IMG/VR virus record: IMGVR_UViG_3300020450_000086
Location: 1-24,929 of that record
Length of the DNA: 24,929 bases
DNA from: a virus
Strand: one strand, 5' to 3'
Below are positions 1-8,700 of this stretch, piece by piece (positions within the stretch are counted from its first letter, which is position 1; every line of letters starts with the position of its first letter). The notes under the pieces were generated by a model, which was given only the letters and a program-made list of their open reading frames with translations, was not told where the DNA came from and searched no databases. The position numbers were made by a program, and so were the translations under genes.

Positions 1-257
1 TCAGTCATGTCTGCTACCTGTTTCATGGCGTTTGTAGCAACTTCATACGCTCTTGGATGCCCTGACTCCTGTGCAACTTCTAACGCTCCCTGTACCGCTT
101 CCTGACCTTGATCTATGAGTCTGTAAAGTTCTGCCCTAGTATATTGATAGTCTTCTTCCCTATCTTCAGTAACATCTTTTGATAATTTATTTTTATCTTC
201 TGGTTTAGATACATCAATATCCAATATATCTTCCATGTTTTCCTCTAAACTTTTCAT
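1..257 (-). CDS. gp16: Terminase small subunit, gp16-like (5' part only; runs off the window)
   Basis: The first 85 codons are visible and the gene continues past the left edge. In T4-like phages gp16 recognises phage DNA and stimulates the large terminase gp17 during headful packaging. The visible N terminus is acidic (residues 1-37). It is followed by a helical segment with the pattern YxRxxLYRLIDQGQEA and then HPRAYEVATNAMKQVADM, which resembles the conserved core of marine T4-like small terminases. The ATG overlaps the stop of the upstream gp15-like gene as ATGA, so translation is probably coupled. Gene order 13-14-15-16 matches T4 and supports the call. Only the N-terminal half can be judged. 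Confidence 0.82.
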   Translation of the reverse strand, partial: MKSLEENMEDILDIDVSKPEDKNKLSKDVTEDREEDYQYTRAELYRLIDQGQEAVQGALEVAQESGHPRAYEVATNAMKQVADMT

Positions 258-1051
258 AAGAATGTCATCCCTTCATTAAATCCAAAATCATCATCAGCAG
301 TTACTAATGCATCATCAGCCGCAGTAACTTGACCATCTTGATTGATGTCTGTTTTTGCTTTGGGTGTATATGTCAATTCAACATGTCGTTTATTAACATT
401 TTGATCACCAAGAGTTTCAATAATACGAGACTTACGAATAACATCTGCCTTGGTGTAAGGACCGTAGATATAAGACTTGGCGGTAAACTGCATTGAATAA
501 GTTATACTTCTTCTCGTACTAAAATCATCTTCCCAATCATCATCAAAATCAACACTATTTAAAACAACAGCAATATCTCTTACCTCATCCATATCAGGAA
601 TAAATTTTAGACTCATGCTAAAAGATGGTTGGAAAAAGGGAAGAATTTGTTCTAGTATCTGTAAACCATCATCTTGAGACTTACATAATATACCAACTTC
701 AAAAGAAATATTATACGGTACAGGAACGAATTGTGTTCTTACTTCTTTTCCATTATCATTGATAACTGTTTTATATTTTTGTGTTGCAGGTGTTTTTCTT
801 GTAGAGTCATAATCAATTCCAGTCATTTCAAAATAAATTCTTGGCAAAGTAATTGCTACCTTTCTACCATCAGTAGGGTTTCCTTGTAATCTATATAAAA
901 ATTTTTGTTTAGGACCATAGGCAAGAGGAACTTTCTCTGTCTCAATAACTTGACCATCAACTGTTTTTTTAAGTTCAATGTTATTGAAAAGAGTACCAAA
1001 TGCAACAACAGTTTTCCTAACTGCTTGATTATAAAATTGTGTTCCTAACAT
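254..1051 (-). CDS. gp15: Tail sheath stabiliser / tail completion protein, gp15-like
   Basis: This 265-aa protein is close in length to T4 gp15 (272 aa), which caps the tail tube and sheath and forms the connector to the neck. The N terminus (LGTQFYNQAVRKTVVAFGTL) and the middle segment (PVPYNISFEVGIL, QILPFFQPSFSMSLKFIPDM) resemble the gp15 family in marine T4-like phages. The start ATG overlaps the gp14 stop as TGATG, and its own stop overlaps the gp16 start as ATGA, so the unit looks translationally coupled. The C-terminal 32 residues are acidic and contain an EF-hand/dockerin-like loop (residues 235-246, DxNxDGxVxxxD), described as a finding. The family call rests on sequence style plus gene order. 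Confidence 0.88.
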   Translation of the reverse strand: MLGTQFYNQAVRKTVVAFGTLFNNIELKKTVDGQVIETEKVPLAYGPKQKFLYRLQGNPTDGRKVAITLPRIYFEMTGIDYDSTRKTPATQKYKTVINDNGKEVRTQFVPVPYNISFEVGILCKSQDDGLQILEQILPFFQPSFSMSLKFIPDMDEVRDIAVVLNSVDFDDDWEDDFSTRRSITYSMQFTAKSYIYGPYTKADVIRKSRIIETLGDQNVNKRHVELTYTPKAKTDINQDGQVTAADDALVTADDDFGFNEGMTFL

Positions 1052-2466
1052 CAGAAGCTACCTGTATAATTACCAAATTCACCGAATGGATTTGTTTCTC
1101 CCCAATCAATTAACTCATCAGCACCATCTTCAATTGCTTGATTTTGATCATATTCAGTGCTTTGATTATCAATTGTAGAGAACGTACCTAATGTATATAT
1201 GGCATTAGACTCAACCCCTCTAATCATATCACCATCAATGAAACTACCCGTGCGATTCATAACCTCAAGAGTATATGTAACTCCATTCCAATCAGCAACT
1301 TCAGCGATAGTAGGACTGATTAAATCATACATAGTTGCTTGACCACCACTAGTTGTTGTCTCTATCCAAGCGTTAATTACATATTCCACATTTACAGAAT
1401 CGTAATAGAAGAAACCAGGTGCAGTTGTTGGGGTTGTACCATTATACTGATAAACATAACTTATTCTTTTATCTTCAAATTTCCAGTAAAAATATTTTTT
1501 CTGTGTAGTTGTAGCAAACACAGGATCAAAACTACCAAGAGCAGTAACTTTAATACATTTATCTGCTGAAGTCCATATTCTACCTGCACCTTGTGCAGTA
1601 AATCCACCAATAACAACATGTTCATCTGCCATAAAGTTTATCGCTTCTGGTGGTGCATCAATAGTAATAGTTGGTGGATTTAAGTTAGTTGAATCATATC
1701 CACTACCACCGTTGACAATATTGAGAGTAACCACACCACCATCCATAATGGATGTAGTAATAATTCCACCATTACCATTACCAGCATTTCCAATGGTAAC
1801 ATTTGGTGGAGAGTTATATCCAGTACCAGCAAGCGTTACAGTTGCTTGTGAAATAGCACCACTTGAATCTACCACAAGAGATCCAGTTGCTGTTTCTCTA
1901 GTTGTAAGAGAAAGATTTAGAGTAGTAATATTACTAAACTGTCTTTCTACATCATCAATTTCATCAATACCTGTGTCAAATTTATCAGCACCCTGCTCGT
2001 AAAGCTCAGCAGTGAGTTGATAAAAATACTGTTTGCCTAACTGGAAGAAAGGATTCTCTCTTTCAACATACTTAACTTCATATAGATCTTCTGTTAATGG
2101 AAAATAAATCAAATCTCCCTCATTTGGTCTACCATCAACAGCAAGATTCAATGCAGGATTTGCAGATTGTTCCCATCTTCTTCTTGATACAACAAAGGTT
2201 ATTTCATCAGTTATTCGTAAACCAAACTTACTTACAAACTCTGCACCTGCACCAAAACCTTCTACGTTTACAAGGAACATCTCTATCATGTAACTCTGAT
2301 TAAATTCAGATTGTATAACTTCCCCTAACGTCTTATCTTTCAGGTGAACTCTAGGAATATAAAAAACATCAGATCCAAACAACTTGATTTGTTCATCAAC
2401 CAAGTCTTGTACAAGATTCTGTTCGGTGGTAACACCACCGTGTTGAGGAAAGTATACTTTTTTCAT
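1051..2466 (-). CDS. gp14: Neck protein, gp14-like, with a large internal beta-rich insertion
   Basis: In T4, gp14 joins gp13 to form the neck that seals the filled head and accepts the tail. This protein is 471 aa, much longer than T4 gp14 (about 256 aa). The N-terminal ~190 residues look canonical: a start of the type MKKVYFPQHGG, then FNQSYMIEMFLVNVEGF, SRRRWEQ and YEVKYVERENPFFQLGKQYF. The C-terminal ~50 residues also look canonical (YDQNQAIEDGADELIDW then NPFGEFG). Between them is roughly 200 residues of beta-type sequence that includes two GxGYxSxxxxPPxxxI repeats. Its start overlaps the gp13 stop as ATGA and its stop overlaps the gp15 start as TGATG. Confidence 0.85.
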   Translation of the reverse strand: MKKVYFPQHGGVTTEQNLVQDLVDEQIKLFGSDVFYIPRVHLKDKTLGEVIQSEFNQSYMIEMFLVNVEGFGAGAEFVSKFGLRITDEITFVVSRRRWEQSANPALNLAVDGRPNEGDLIYFPLTEDLYEVKYVERENPFFQLGKQYFYQLTAELYEQGADKFDTGIDEIDDVERQFSNITTLNLSLTTRETATGSLVVDSSGAISQATVTLAGTGYNSPPNVTIGNAGNGNGGIITTSIMDGGVVTLNIVNGGSGYDSTNLNPPTITIDAPPEAINFMADEHVVIGGFTAQGAGRIWTSADKCIKVTALGSFDPVFATTTQKKYFYWKFEDKRISYVYQYNGTTPTTAPGFFYYDSVNVEYVINAWIETTTSGGQATMYDLISPTIAEVADWNGVTYTLEVMNRTGSFIDGDMIRGVESNAIYTLGTFSTIDNQSTEYDQNQAIEDGADELIDWGETNPFGEFGNYTGSF

Positions 2467-3269
2467 CCGATCATATCAAATGGTGGTAATTCGTATGTAG
2501 AGAATGATTTCTCTTCTATCTCAGCAATTTCTTTTTGAGCATCTTCAAAAATTTCTCTACCATTAATGGCAACTCCGCCAGGAAGTTGGATACCATTAAA
2601 TTTAATTAGGTTCTGACCCCATTGTCTTTTAATGAGAGCAGTAGCATATTTTTTTAAAAATATATCACTGTAAACTTGAGTGTATGTATCAGGATCTAAT
2701 GCCCTGTGGCATTCAACAATGACATGTACATCTTCATCCAACATGTCTTTCCCTACATCAATATACAATCTGTCTTGTCTCATATTGAATCTAAACTGAA
2801 CAAAAGCACCATTATTTAAAACCATGTCTAGAGTTTCCATCCATTGCTTAACCATATAATAGTTAAGAAAATCTAGAGATCCTACAGCATATAGGTCGTT
2901 TAAAAATATTTGATATTCTATACCAAACAAATTATTTCTAATTGCGTTACTAGCTAAACCAAATACTTTAGTTACACCAACTACATCCGAAGGTAATTCA
3001 AGATATCTATCTCTAACTTCCCATTTTGTACCACTAGCTAGAGTAGTTGTTGTGTTTGATGTTTCAAATTTTGTCTCATCAGCAGCAGTAAATAAATGTT
3101 TCATATAAGCAAGTTCAGTGCCATCGTAGTGTCTCATACGATAATACTGAAGTGCATCGTCTATTGAATCCTCTATCTGATCATCATCAACATTAATTTC
3201 TAGTACAGGGAACCCTAACTTTCTAAGACAATAATCTTTGAGCTCTGCTCTACTGGTGGGTTCAGCCAT
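2463..3269 (-). CDS. gp13: Neck protein, gp13-like (head completion)
   Basis: This 268-aa protein begins MAEPTSRAELKDYCLRKLG and continues with FPVLEINVDDDQIEDSIDDALQ, a hallmark start of gp13-type neck proteins in marine T4-like phages. T4 gp13 (309 aa) binds the portal vertex and, with gp14, closes the DNA-filled head for tail attachment. The C-terminal part (DPDTYTQVYSDIFLKKYATAL, then KRQWGQNLIKFNGIQLPGG) also fits the family. It is the first gene of the coupled 13-14-15-16 unit. The start is supported by an AGGGG Shine-Dalgarno sequence eight bases upstream. That sequence lies inside the second arm of a hairpin overlapping a late promoter, so expression is probably late-specific. Confidence 0.9.
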   Translation of the reverse strand: MAEPTSRAELKDYCLRKLGFPVLEINVDDDQIEDSIDDALQYYRMRHYDGTELAYMKHLFTAADETKFETSNTTTTLASGTKWEVRDRYLELPSDVVGVTKVFGLASNAIRNNLFGIEYQIFLNDLYAVGSLDFLNYYMVKQWMETLDMVLNNGAFVQFRFNMRQDRLYIDVGKDMLDEDVHVIVECHRALDPDTYTQVYSDIFLKKYATALIKRQWGQNLIKFNGIQLPGGVAINGREIFEDAQKEIAEIEEKSFSTYELPPFDMIG

Positions 3270-3272
3270 AAA

Positions 3273-3302
3273 AAATACCCCTAGTATGTCCTAGGGGTAT
3301 TT
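3273..3302 (-). terminator. Perfect 12-bp hairpin with U-run, overlapping the gp13 late promoter and holding its RBS
   Basis: On the minus strand the sequence AAATACCCCTAG, a six-base loop GACATA and CTAGGGGTATTT form a perfect 12-bp stem. It is followed at once by further T residues (six in all, 3275-3270) and then the gp13 ATG. RNA arriving from upstream genes should fold this stem and may terminate there. The Shine-Dalgarno AGGGG is inside the second arm and would be paired in read-through RNA. The first arm overlaps the TATAAATA late promoter, so RNA started there cannot form the full stem. Confidence 0.8.
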
Positions 3303-3305
3303 ATA
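3298..3305 (-). promoter_or_regulatory. T4-type late promoter TATAAATA for gp13-16
   Basis: This is a perfect match to the T4 late promoter -10 element on the minus strand, followed by CCCCT. By T4 spacing, transcription would begin about six bases after the motif (near 3292), giving a leader of about 23 bases before the gp13 ATG. It is the only strong promoter candidate for the neck/terminase unit within the window. Confidence 0.8.
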
Positions 3306-3334
3306 AATTCAAATGTTAGTTTAGGAATTAAAAT

Positions 3335-3868
3335 TTACTGACCCATTTTTTTAGCAACATCATAAGCTATAAGTGCTTTTGCATCAGCTGGAACAGTTGG
3401 ATCTAGAGCTAGAATTTCTGCTTCTACAGCATTACCTTTATCTCTGATTGCCTGTTTTTCTACTGCGAGAGCTTTCATAGCTTCATTATTACCATTAATA
3501 AGATCTACTTCTTTTGCTTTTTCAACTTTCCAAGCTGTTTCACCATATTCACCTGTTAGAACACTTCTTGTTACAAACTTTATAAGTTCAACAGCATGCT
3601 GTTGATATTTTGGTGCATAAATTTTAGCTTGATCATCTTGAAATTTTGCAAGTTGATCCGCTTTTGATAAAGATTTATAAGGATTCTCAAGTCCATCACC
3701 AGCAGCGTTAAGTCTATAATTGGTTATGAAATCATTTTCTGTATCAATCTTTTCTCCCTCAAAAACAATAGTTGTGTCATTTTGAGAGTCTTCTACTCCT
3801 TCACGAGGATCATAATCAAGTTGATGTGTAACATGTTGCTCTTGTTTAGAGTAAATTAAATATGCCAT
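3335..3868 (-). CDS. Hypothetical 177-aa protein upstream of the neck genes
   Basis: I do not recognise the family. The N-terminal half is polar and acidic (YSKQEQHVTHQLDYDPREG, then NDFITNYRL). The C-terminal half looks helical and Ala/Lys/Glu-rich (KALAVEKQAIRDKGNAVEAE). There is no signal peptide or membrane segment. The ATG is preceded by AAGGAAA about ten bases upstream, an acceptable RBS. It sits between a likely adhesin gene and gp13 and probably belongs to the structural or assembly set. A small fibre or chaperone-type accessory protein is possible, but that is only positional inference. Confidence 0.7.
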   Translation of the reverse strand: MAYLIYSKQEQHVTHQLDYDPREGVEDSQNDTTIVFEGEKIDTENDFITNYRLNAAGDGLENPYKSLSKADQLAKFQDDQAKIYAPKYQQHAVELIKFVTRSVLTGEYGETAWKVEKAKEVDLINGNNEAMKALAVEKQAIRDKGNAVEAEILALDPTVPADAKALIAYDVAKKMGQ

Positions 3869-3904
3869 AATTTTTTGTTTCCTTTACTAATATTTGACTA
3901 TAAT

Positions 3905-5407
3905 TTATGCTGAATATTTATCATATCCCTCAAGAACATCACCAGTCTGGTTGGTGAATAGCGAAGTATCATACATATGTGGAATGAAAGTAGGATAAGA
4001 AGTTGAGTGGTAAGCGTGGTCATACATGTATCTTGTAGCCTCATAGTTATCAATCATACTTGGATTAGAATTATCATTAGAATCTCCAAATCTCAAGTCA
4101 CAGTTAAATCTGGCGAATTGAACACCATAACCACTATCAGTATTAGATGATGAACACATTAAGAAACTAGACTTTCCGTATGGAATTGGTACAACTGTAT
4201 CTCCCGAAGAATTCCATTGAGTATGGAGACACTTACCATCAGACACCCTAATCATTGTACACATCAATCCAGCACCATAGTAGTATGATGGACAGAAAGC
4301 AGCAATGTATCTACCGTCACTAGTTTGAACAAATCTAGAACCATATCTATTTCCTTGATCAATTCCATAAGAAGTAGTCCAACTCATATTCTGAATACTT
4401 CCTTGAGAGTTACCGTTACCATCAACTGATGGAGAGTTCCATCTACACACCCATGATCCATATGAAGGAATCATTTGGAACATAACAAGTCTATCGTTGT
4501 CACATAGCACTAGTTGTCCACGTCTTTGGTCTTCTGAAGTCTGGTTGGTTGGTTTACCAGAAGCAGATCCGTAACTTCCAGTTCCTGATGCTGGAGTTCT
4601 GTTAGAGGTGTTGTTGGTAAACCAAGTTTGTAAAGGTGAATTACTAATAGATCTAGCATTTGCCTGTTCTGTTTGTCCTTGATACCAGTTGCGAGAGTGA
4701 GCATATGATCTTAAGTTAGGAACATCACTCCAAACAAATGGTTGGTAACCATAACCATCATCTGTTTCCATGATGGCAAGTTTATTTCTCTTACGGTTAT
4801 AAGAACAAGTACCATACATGGCTCTATCCCAACCCATTGGTATTGAGAATGCGGGATCTTTAGCATAATTGTAATTTATCCAATATTCACTAGCACTTCT
4901 ATTACCTACTCTAAAATGACCACTATTACCGTAAGACATAAAAACAGCATAGTCTTGATGTGTTTCACCAGGAAGAGTACACACATCTCTAAATCCATAT
5001 GCCCTTCTTTCAGTTCCATCACTACCACCAACAATCCAAGGAGTATGATTACCTCCAGCATTGGAACCACTTTGATGTGCCATATTTCCTAAGTAACCAA
5101 CATGAGTACACAAATTGTTATAACTTGAATCACTACCTGGTTGTCCAGTAGTTTGAATCCATCCAGAACTTGCAAAGTTGTTACTGAATTCACTGGAGTA
5201 TGAGTTGTTATCACATGTCCATTGGTTATAACCACTGTTACCACCAATCATCACGTTGGATACGTTTAAGTTATGATCTAACGTAAACCAACCTTTTGAT
5301 GCACTATAATATCCACCAAAGTGACTAAAACACGGTTGCTCAAAAGGATCTTTTGGTGTTGCGGTTACACCAGTTTTTTGTTGTACTACAGAAACTCTTC
5401 TTCCCAT
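3905..5407 (-). CDS. Aromatic- and Gly/Ser/Asn-rich virion protein, possible beta-propeller adhesin
   Basis: This 500-aa protein has no family I can name. It is unusually rich in Tyr, Trp, Gly, Ser, Asn and Cys. It shows repeated strand-turn-strand phrases that end in an aromatic strand, for example YNRKRNKLAIMETDDGYGYQ, QLVLCDNDRLVMFQMIPSYG, FVQTSDGRYIAAFCPSYYYG and MIRVSDGKCLHTQW. Repeats of this type suggest a beta-propeller or another all-beta adhesin head. There is no transmembrane segment. The ATG has an AGGAAAG RBS. It lies between a small virion-type gene and the 177-aa gene, at the end of the fibre block. A role in receptor binding is inference from composition and neighbourhood. Confidence 0.75.
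   Translation of the reverse strand: MGRRVSVVQQKTGVTATPKDPFEQPCFSHFGGYYSASKGWFTLDHNLNVSNVMIGGNSGYNQWTCDNNSYSSEFSNNFASSGWIQTTGQPGSDSSYNNLCTHVGYLGNMAHQSGSNAGGNHTPWIVGGSDGTERRAYGFRDVCTLPGETHQDYAVFMSYGNSGHFRVGNRSASEYWINYNYAKDPAFSIPMGWDRAMYGTCSYNRKRNKLAIMETDDGYGYQPFVWSDVPNLRSYAHSRNWYQGQTEQANARSISNSPLQTWFTNNTSNRTPASGTGSYGSASGKPTNQTSEDQRRGQLVLCDNDRLVMFQMIPSYGSWVCRWNSPSVDGNGNSQGSIQNMSWTTSYGIDQGNRYGSRFVQTSDGRYIAAFCPSYYYGAGLMCTMIRVSDGKCLHTQWNSSGDTVVPIPYGKSSFLMCSSSNTDSGYGVQFARFNCDLRFGDSNDNSNPSMIDNYEATRYMYDHAYHSTSYPTFIPHMYDTSLFTNQTGDVLEGYDKYSA
3915..3922 (-). promoter_or_regulatory. Weak late-promoter-like motif GATAAATA before the 177-aa gene
   Basis: This is a one-base variant of TATAAATA on the minus strand, 47 bases before the 177-aa ATG. 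It lies within the last codons of the 500-aa gene (Asp-Lys-Tyr), so it may be a coincidence of coding. Confidence 0.3.
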
Positions 5408-5437
5408 TTTTCTTTCCTTTATATGATGGTGGATAAA

Positions 5438-5749
5438 TTAACTGTCAATGCCATACACTACAGCAGATACCGCCGCTGAAGCATAAACATGGAGACCATT
5501 ATTAGCATCTAGAACGATACCAGTTCTTTCTAAAACACCGTTAGCAACCAAAGCAACGTCATACTCAATGCAATCTGCATCAGTGACGTTACCAGCAGCA
5601 TCACGTAAGGCAACCCTTACTGTTGTAGCTGAGCTTTGTCGGTTAACGATATTTAAAGTCACTACTTTTACTCCCGCTGTCGCAGCAACAATTTGCGTCC
5701 AAGTGTTTGCACTTGATACATCTACTTTTCCTTGTACTCCAGATGCCAT
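5438..5749 (-). CDS. Small (103 aa) beta-rich virion-type protein
   Basis: This compact, mostly beta-type protein has the segments TWTQIVAATAGVKVVTLNIV, then VRVALRDAAGNVTDADCIEY, then GVLERTGIVLDANNGLHVYA. Small proteins of this kind occur beside fibre genes in marine T4-like phages, so a minor structural role is plausible, but I cannot name a function. A perfect late promoter (5773-5780) lies 24 bases before the ATG and a GGAGT RBS precedes the start. It probably heads a short unit with the 500-aa gene, which begins 30 bases after its stop and has no clear promoter of its own. Confidence 0.8.
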   Translation of the reverse strand: MASGVQGKVDVSSANTWTQIVAATAGVKVVTLNIVNRQSSATTVRVALRDAAGNVTDADCIEYDVALVANGVLERTGIVLDANNGLHVYASAAVSAVVYGIDS

Positions 5750-5772
5750 TTTTAATTACTCCGTGTTATGTT

Positions 5773-5780
5773 TATTTATA
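5773..5780 (-). promoter_or_regulatory. T4-type late promoter TATAAATA for the 103-aa gene
   Basis: This is a perfect TATAAATA on the minus strand in the 37-base gap after the 1470-aa fibre gene, 24 bases before the next ATG. Confidence 0.75.
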
Positions 5781-5786
5781 AATTGA

Positions 5787-8700
5787 TTAGACCGCAGACA
5801 AGAAGTATGCAGTAGCTGACACGTTGTTCACTGATTTTGAAACCGCACCAGATGTAGGTATTGACGTATCATCAGTTCCTACAGTAGTAACTATTGTTTT
5901 ACCAAGCACTGTAGTAGCACTTAGAACACTAGTATTATTAATATGGTATGCCTTACCAGAAGCAAGATCCATATTCTCAGATAAGATCCAACAAGAAGAA
6001 CTGTTTGACCAATTAAATGTCTTGTTAGTTGTTCCGAGTAAGGAAATACCTCCTCCATCAGCAGTAACATCTGTAGCACCACCTGTTGAGAAAGCAGCAC
6101 CAGTGGCACTTCCTGATCCACCAAATGTCTGGTCAATTGTTACTGTAGTTCCACTGACAGCAGTTACGATACCAGGAGTACCAAGTGTTACAGTGCCACC
6201 GCCACTATCAAGCGTAATTTGTACGCCAGGTGCGATGTTATCCGTATCAGAGACATTCGTGATTGTATTAGCACCTTGTGCTATATCTCCAGTAAAGTTA
6301 CCAACAGCAACTTTACCTAATTCAATGTTACGATCCTTAGAGGTTAACGTAACAGAATTGATAGATGTTGTTGTACCCTTAACTGTAAGGTTACCTCCAA
6401 CAGATAAATCACCTCCAACAGCAGAAAGTTGGTCAATATATGTTTTAACTGCTTTCTGTGTAGCAACCTTAGCATCACTATTTTGTGATAGTGTACCATC
6501 AGTTGAGAATTCATTAATAGCAGCACCCAACTGAGCACCGATAGAACCAAGTCTCAAACTTGATAGACCAGATAGATCAAAGGCAGAAGCGTCTAGTGTT
6601 GCCTTACCAGTTGACTGTTCAACCTTAAAGTACTTACCAACAGAGAAGTTACCATCTTGGTCAGTAGATACGTAGTAAACACGACCAGGACGACTTTCAC
6701 TTGTTTCATATGATGGAACATTTTCAGATAGTGGGAGACCAGGCCAGTTAGTGTTAGCCTTACTTCCAGTACCAATATCCAAGAAGTCATGAGCAGTCAA
6801 GCGAACTTGAGAATACTGATAACGAATCTTAAACTGTTGTCCATCTCCAGCTTCAATTGTTTTCTCGTCTGCAAACTGTAATGTTGTAATACCTTTTGTA
6901 TCAGGAACAACAGCAGTAATTTTTAAGAACTCAGTGCCAATTAAAACGAAGTCATCTGCATCAAGACCTACATTTGCTTGCTTAACACGTATAGATGTCG
7001 CAACATCTGTAGCATCTTCAATTAGTTCATCTTGAGTTGCAATTTTAGCGTTGAAAATTAGAACAGGATCATTATTTGAATGAGCACCAGATGTGGTTCC
7101 TTCTTGAGCACGTGTTGCTTCAACAGATGTTGCTGAAGGGAATGAATTAACTTTAAATAATTCATTGTTAATAGCAATAAAACCATTTATAGTCATTCCA
7201 CTAACAGTTGAAACCTGCATAGTTACAGGTGAAGAAGCACCTGCTGCGACATTAGCAGCTAATGTTGCATCAGGACCACCCTTAGCAAATAAAGCAACTG
7301 CTGAAGTACCATCATGTGCAGCCGCAGTTGTTGCAAGTTTACCTCTTTCAACTGTTAAAGAACCACGTCCATCTGGAGCAGTGTAACTAGAATTAGAGAT
7401 AACGTATGAACCAGAGTCATCGTTAACTCCATTATCTACTAGTTCAACAGAACCACCTGCTGCTGGAGCTTGTGATAAATTATTAGTTGTAATAATAAAT
7501 CCTTTCTGTCCTTGAACAGCATCTGTGTTGTTTACAAGAGTTGCAGTAACACCAGATGTTGCACCTGTAATTACTTCACCTTGTGAAAATGTTCCCTTAA
7601 CTGCGAAGTAATACAAGAAACCAGAAGCATTCTGGTCGTTGACCAACTCACCAACAGCACCAGATGTACCACCAGTAAGTCTCTCTCCAATTTGAAAACT
7701 TCCAACGATAGGATTGTTTGCTATATCAATTGTAAGACGCTTACCTTTGACTGAACCATCAACGGTTGTCTCAGAAGAATCAAATCCTCTAGAAATTGCA
7801 CCGTACTTACCATAAGATGAGTTACCAGTAACAGCACGAATTCTACCACCACGTGTAGCAGTGTAAGAAATATGTGCATAGTATGTGAAGGATGATACAA
7901 TCTCAGTTGCAGCACCATTAGTAACATAGAAACCAACACCACCATCTATGACTTGAGTGAAGGAGTCAAACACCATTGATTTGTTAGATGGTGTTGAAGA
8001 ATTATCATAGTGACTATGAACTCCACCATCAAGTAGAATACCAACTGCTGCTCCACTAAAGATTGTACAGTTCTGAATGTATGGTGATTTAGTAATTGCT
8101 GAGTTAGGATTCAATCTAAAGAACACACCCTTAATAGTGGCAGTGTCCATATCCTTGTCATCAGATCCAGAAGGAACAAATCCACTCATTCCATCACAAA
8201 CTAAGTCCTTAACAGTTGTGCCAGAACCAAGTAACAACATAGTAGATTCAGCGTTAATACGAGTACCTACACTACTGATAGAAATTGATGCATCATTATT
8301 AACAGTAGCTGCCATACTACCAGTGTTAATAGCGGATGTAATAATACCTCTTAGTGTTGTAATTGCAGATGCAACTGTTGGACATGTTGGATTATTAGTA
8401 TCAGTAGTAATTGTAAGATCTCTTACTTGAGTTTGTGTATTTCCAGTAGAAGTACCAACCAAGATGTTACGCATAACTTCTATAGAAACTGACTCAACAT
8501 ACTCAAGCATCTTGATGTCAGTAGCATTAGTTCCTGAAATTGCAGTACCACCAACTAATGCAGTACCATAGTCATAAACTTTATTGTTACCGCCATGTTT
8601 GACGTTAAATGCAATAGCATCAACCAATTCAGCAAGACGACTCTTAACAGTTGCTTCTGTACCACTTACAGCACCATCATTTGCTACATGACGATGATAT

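Noticed and set aside
1339-2538. Several short plus-strand frames over gp14 and gp13
   Set aside because: They lie opposite recognisable neck genes, have low-quality Cys/Ile/Ser-rich or Leu/Gln-rich sequences and no start signals.
5824-6534. A 236-codon plus-strand frame opposite the 1470-aa fibre
   Set aside because: It is antisense to a well-supported fibre gene, with Val/Pro/Thr-rich composition typical of reverse-complemented Thr/Gly/Ala codons, no RBS and no plus-strand genes nearby.
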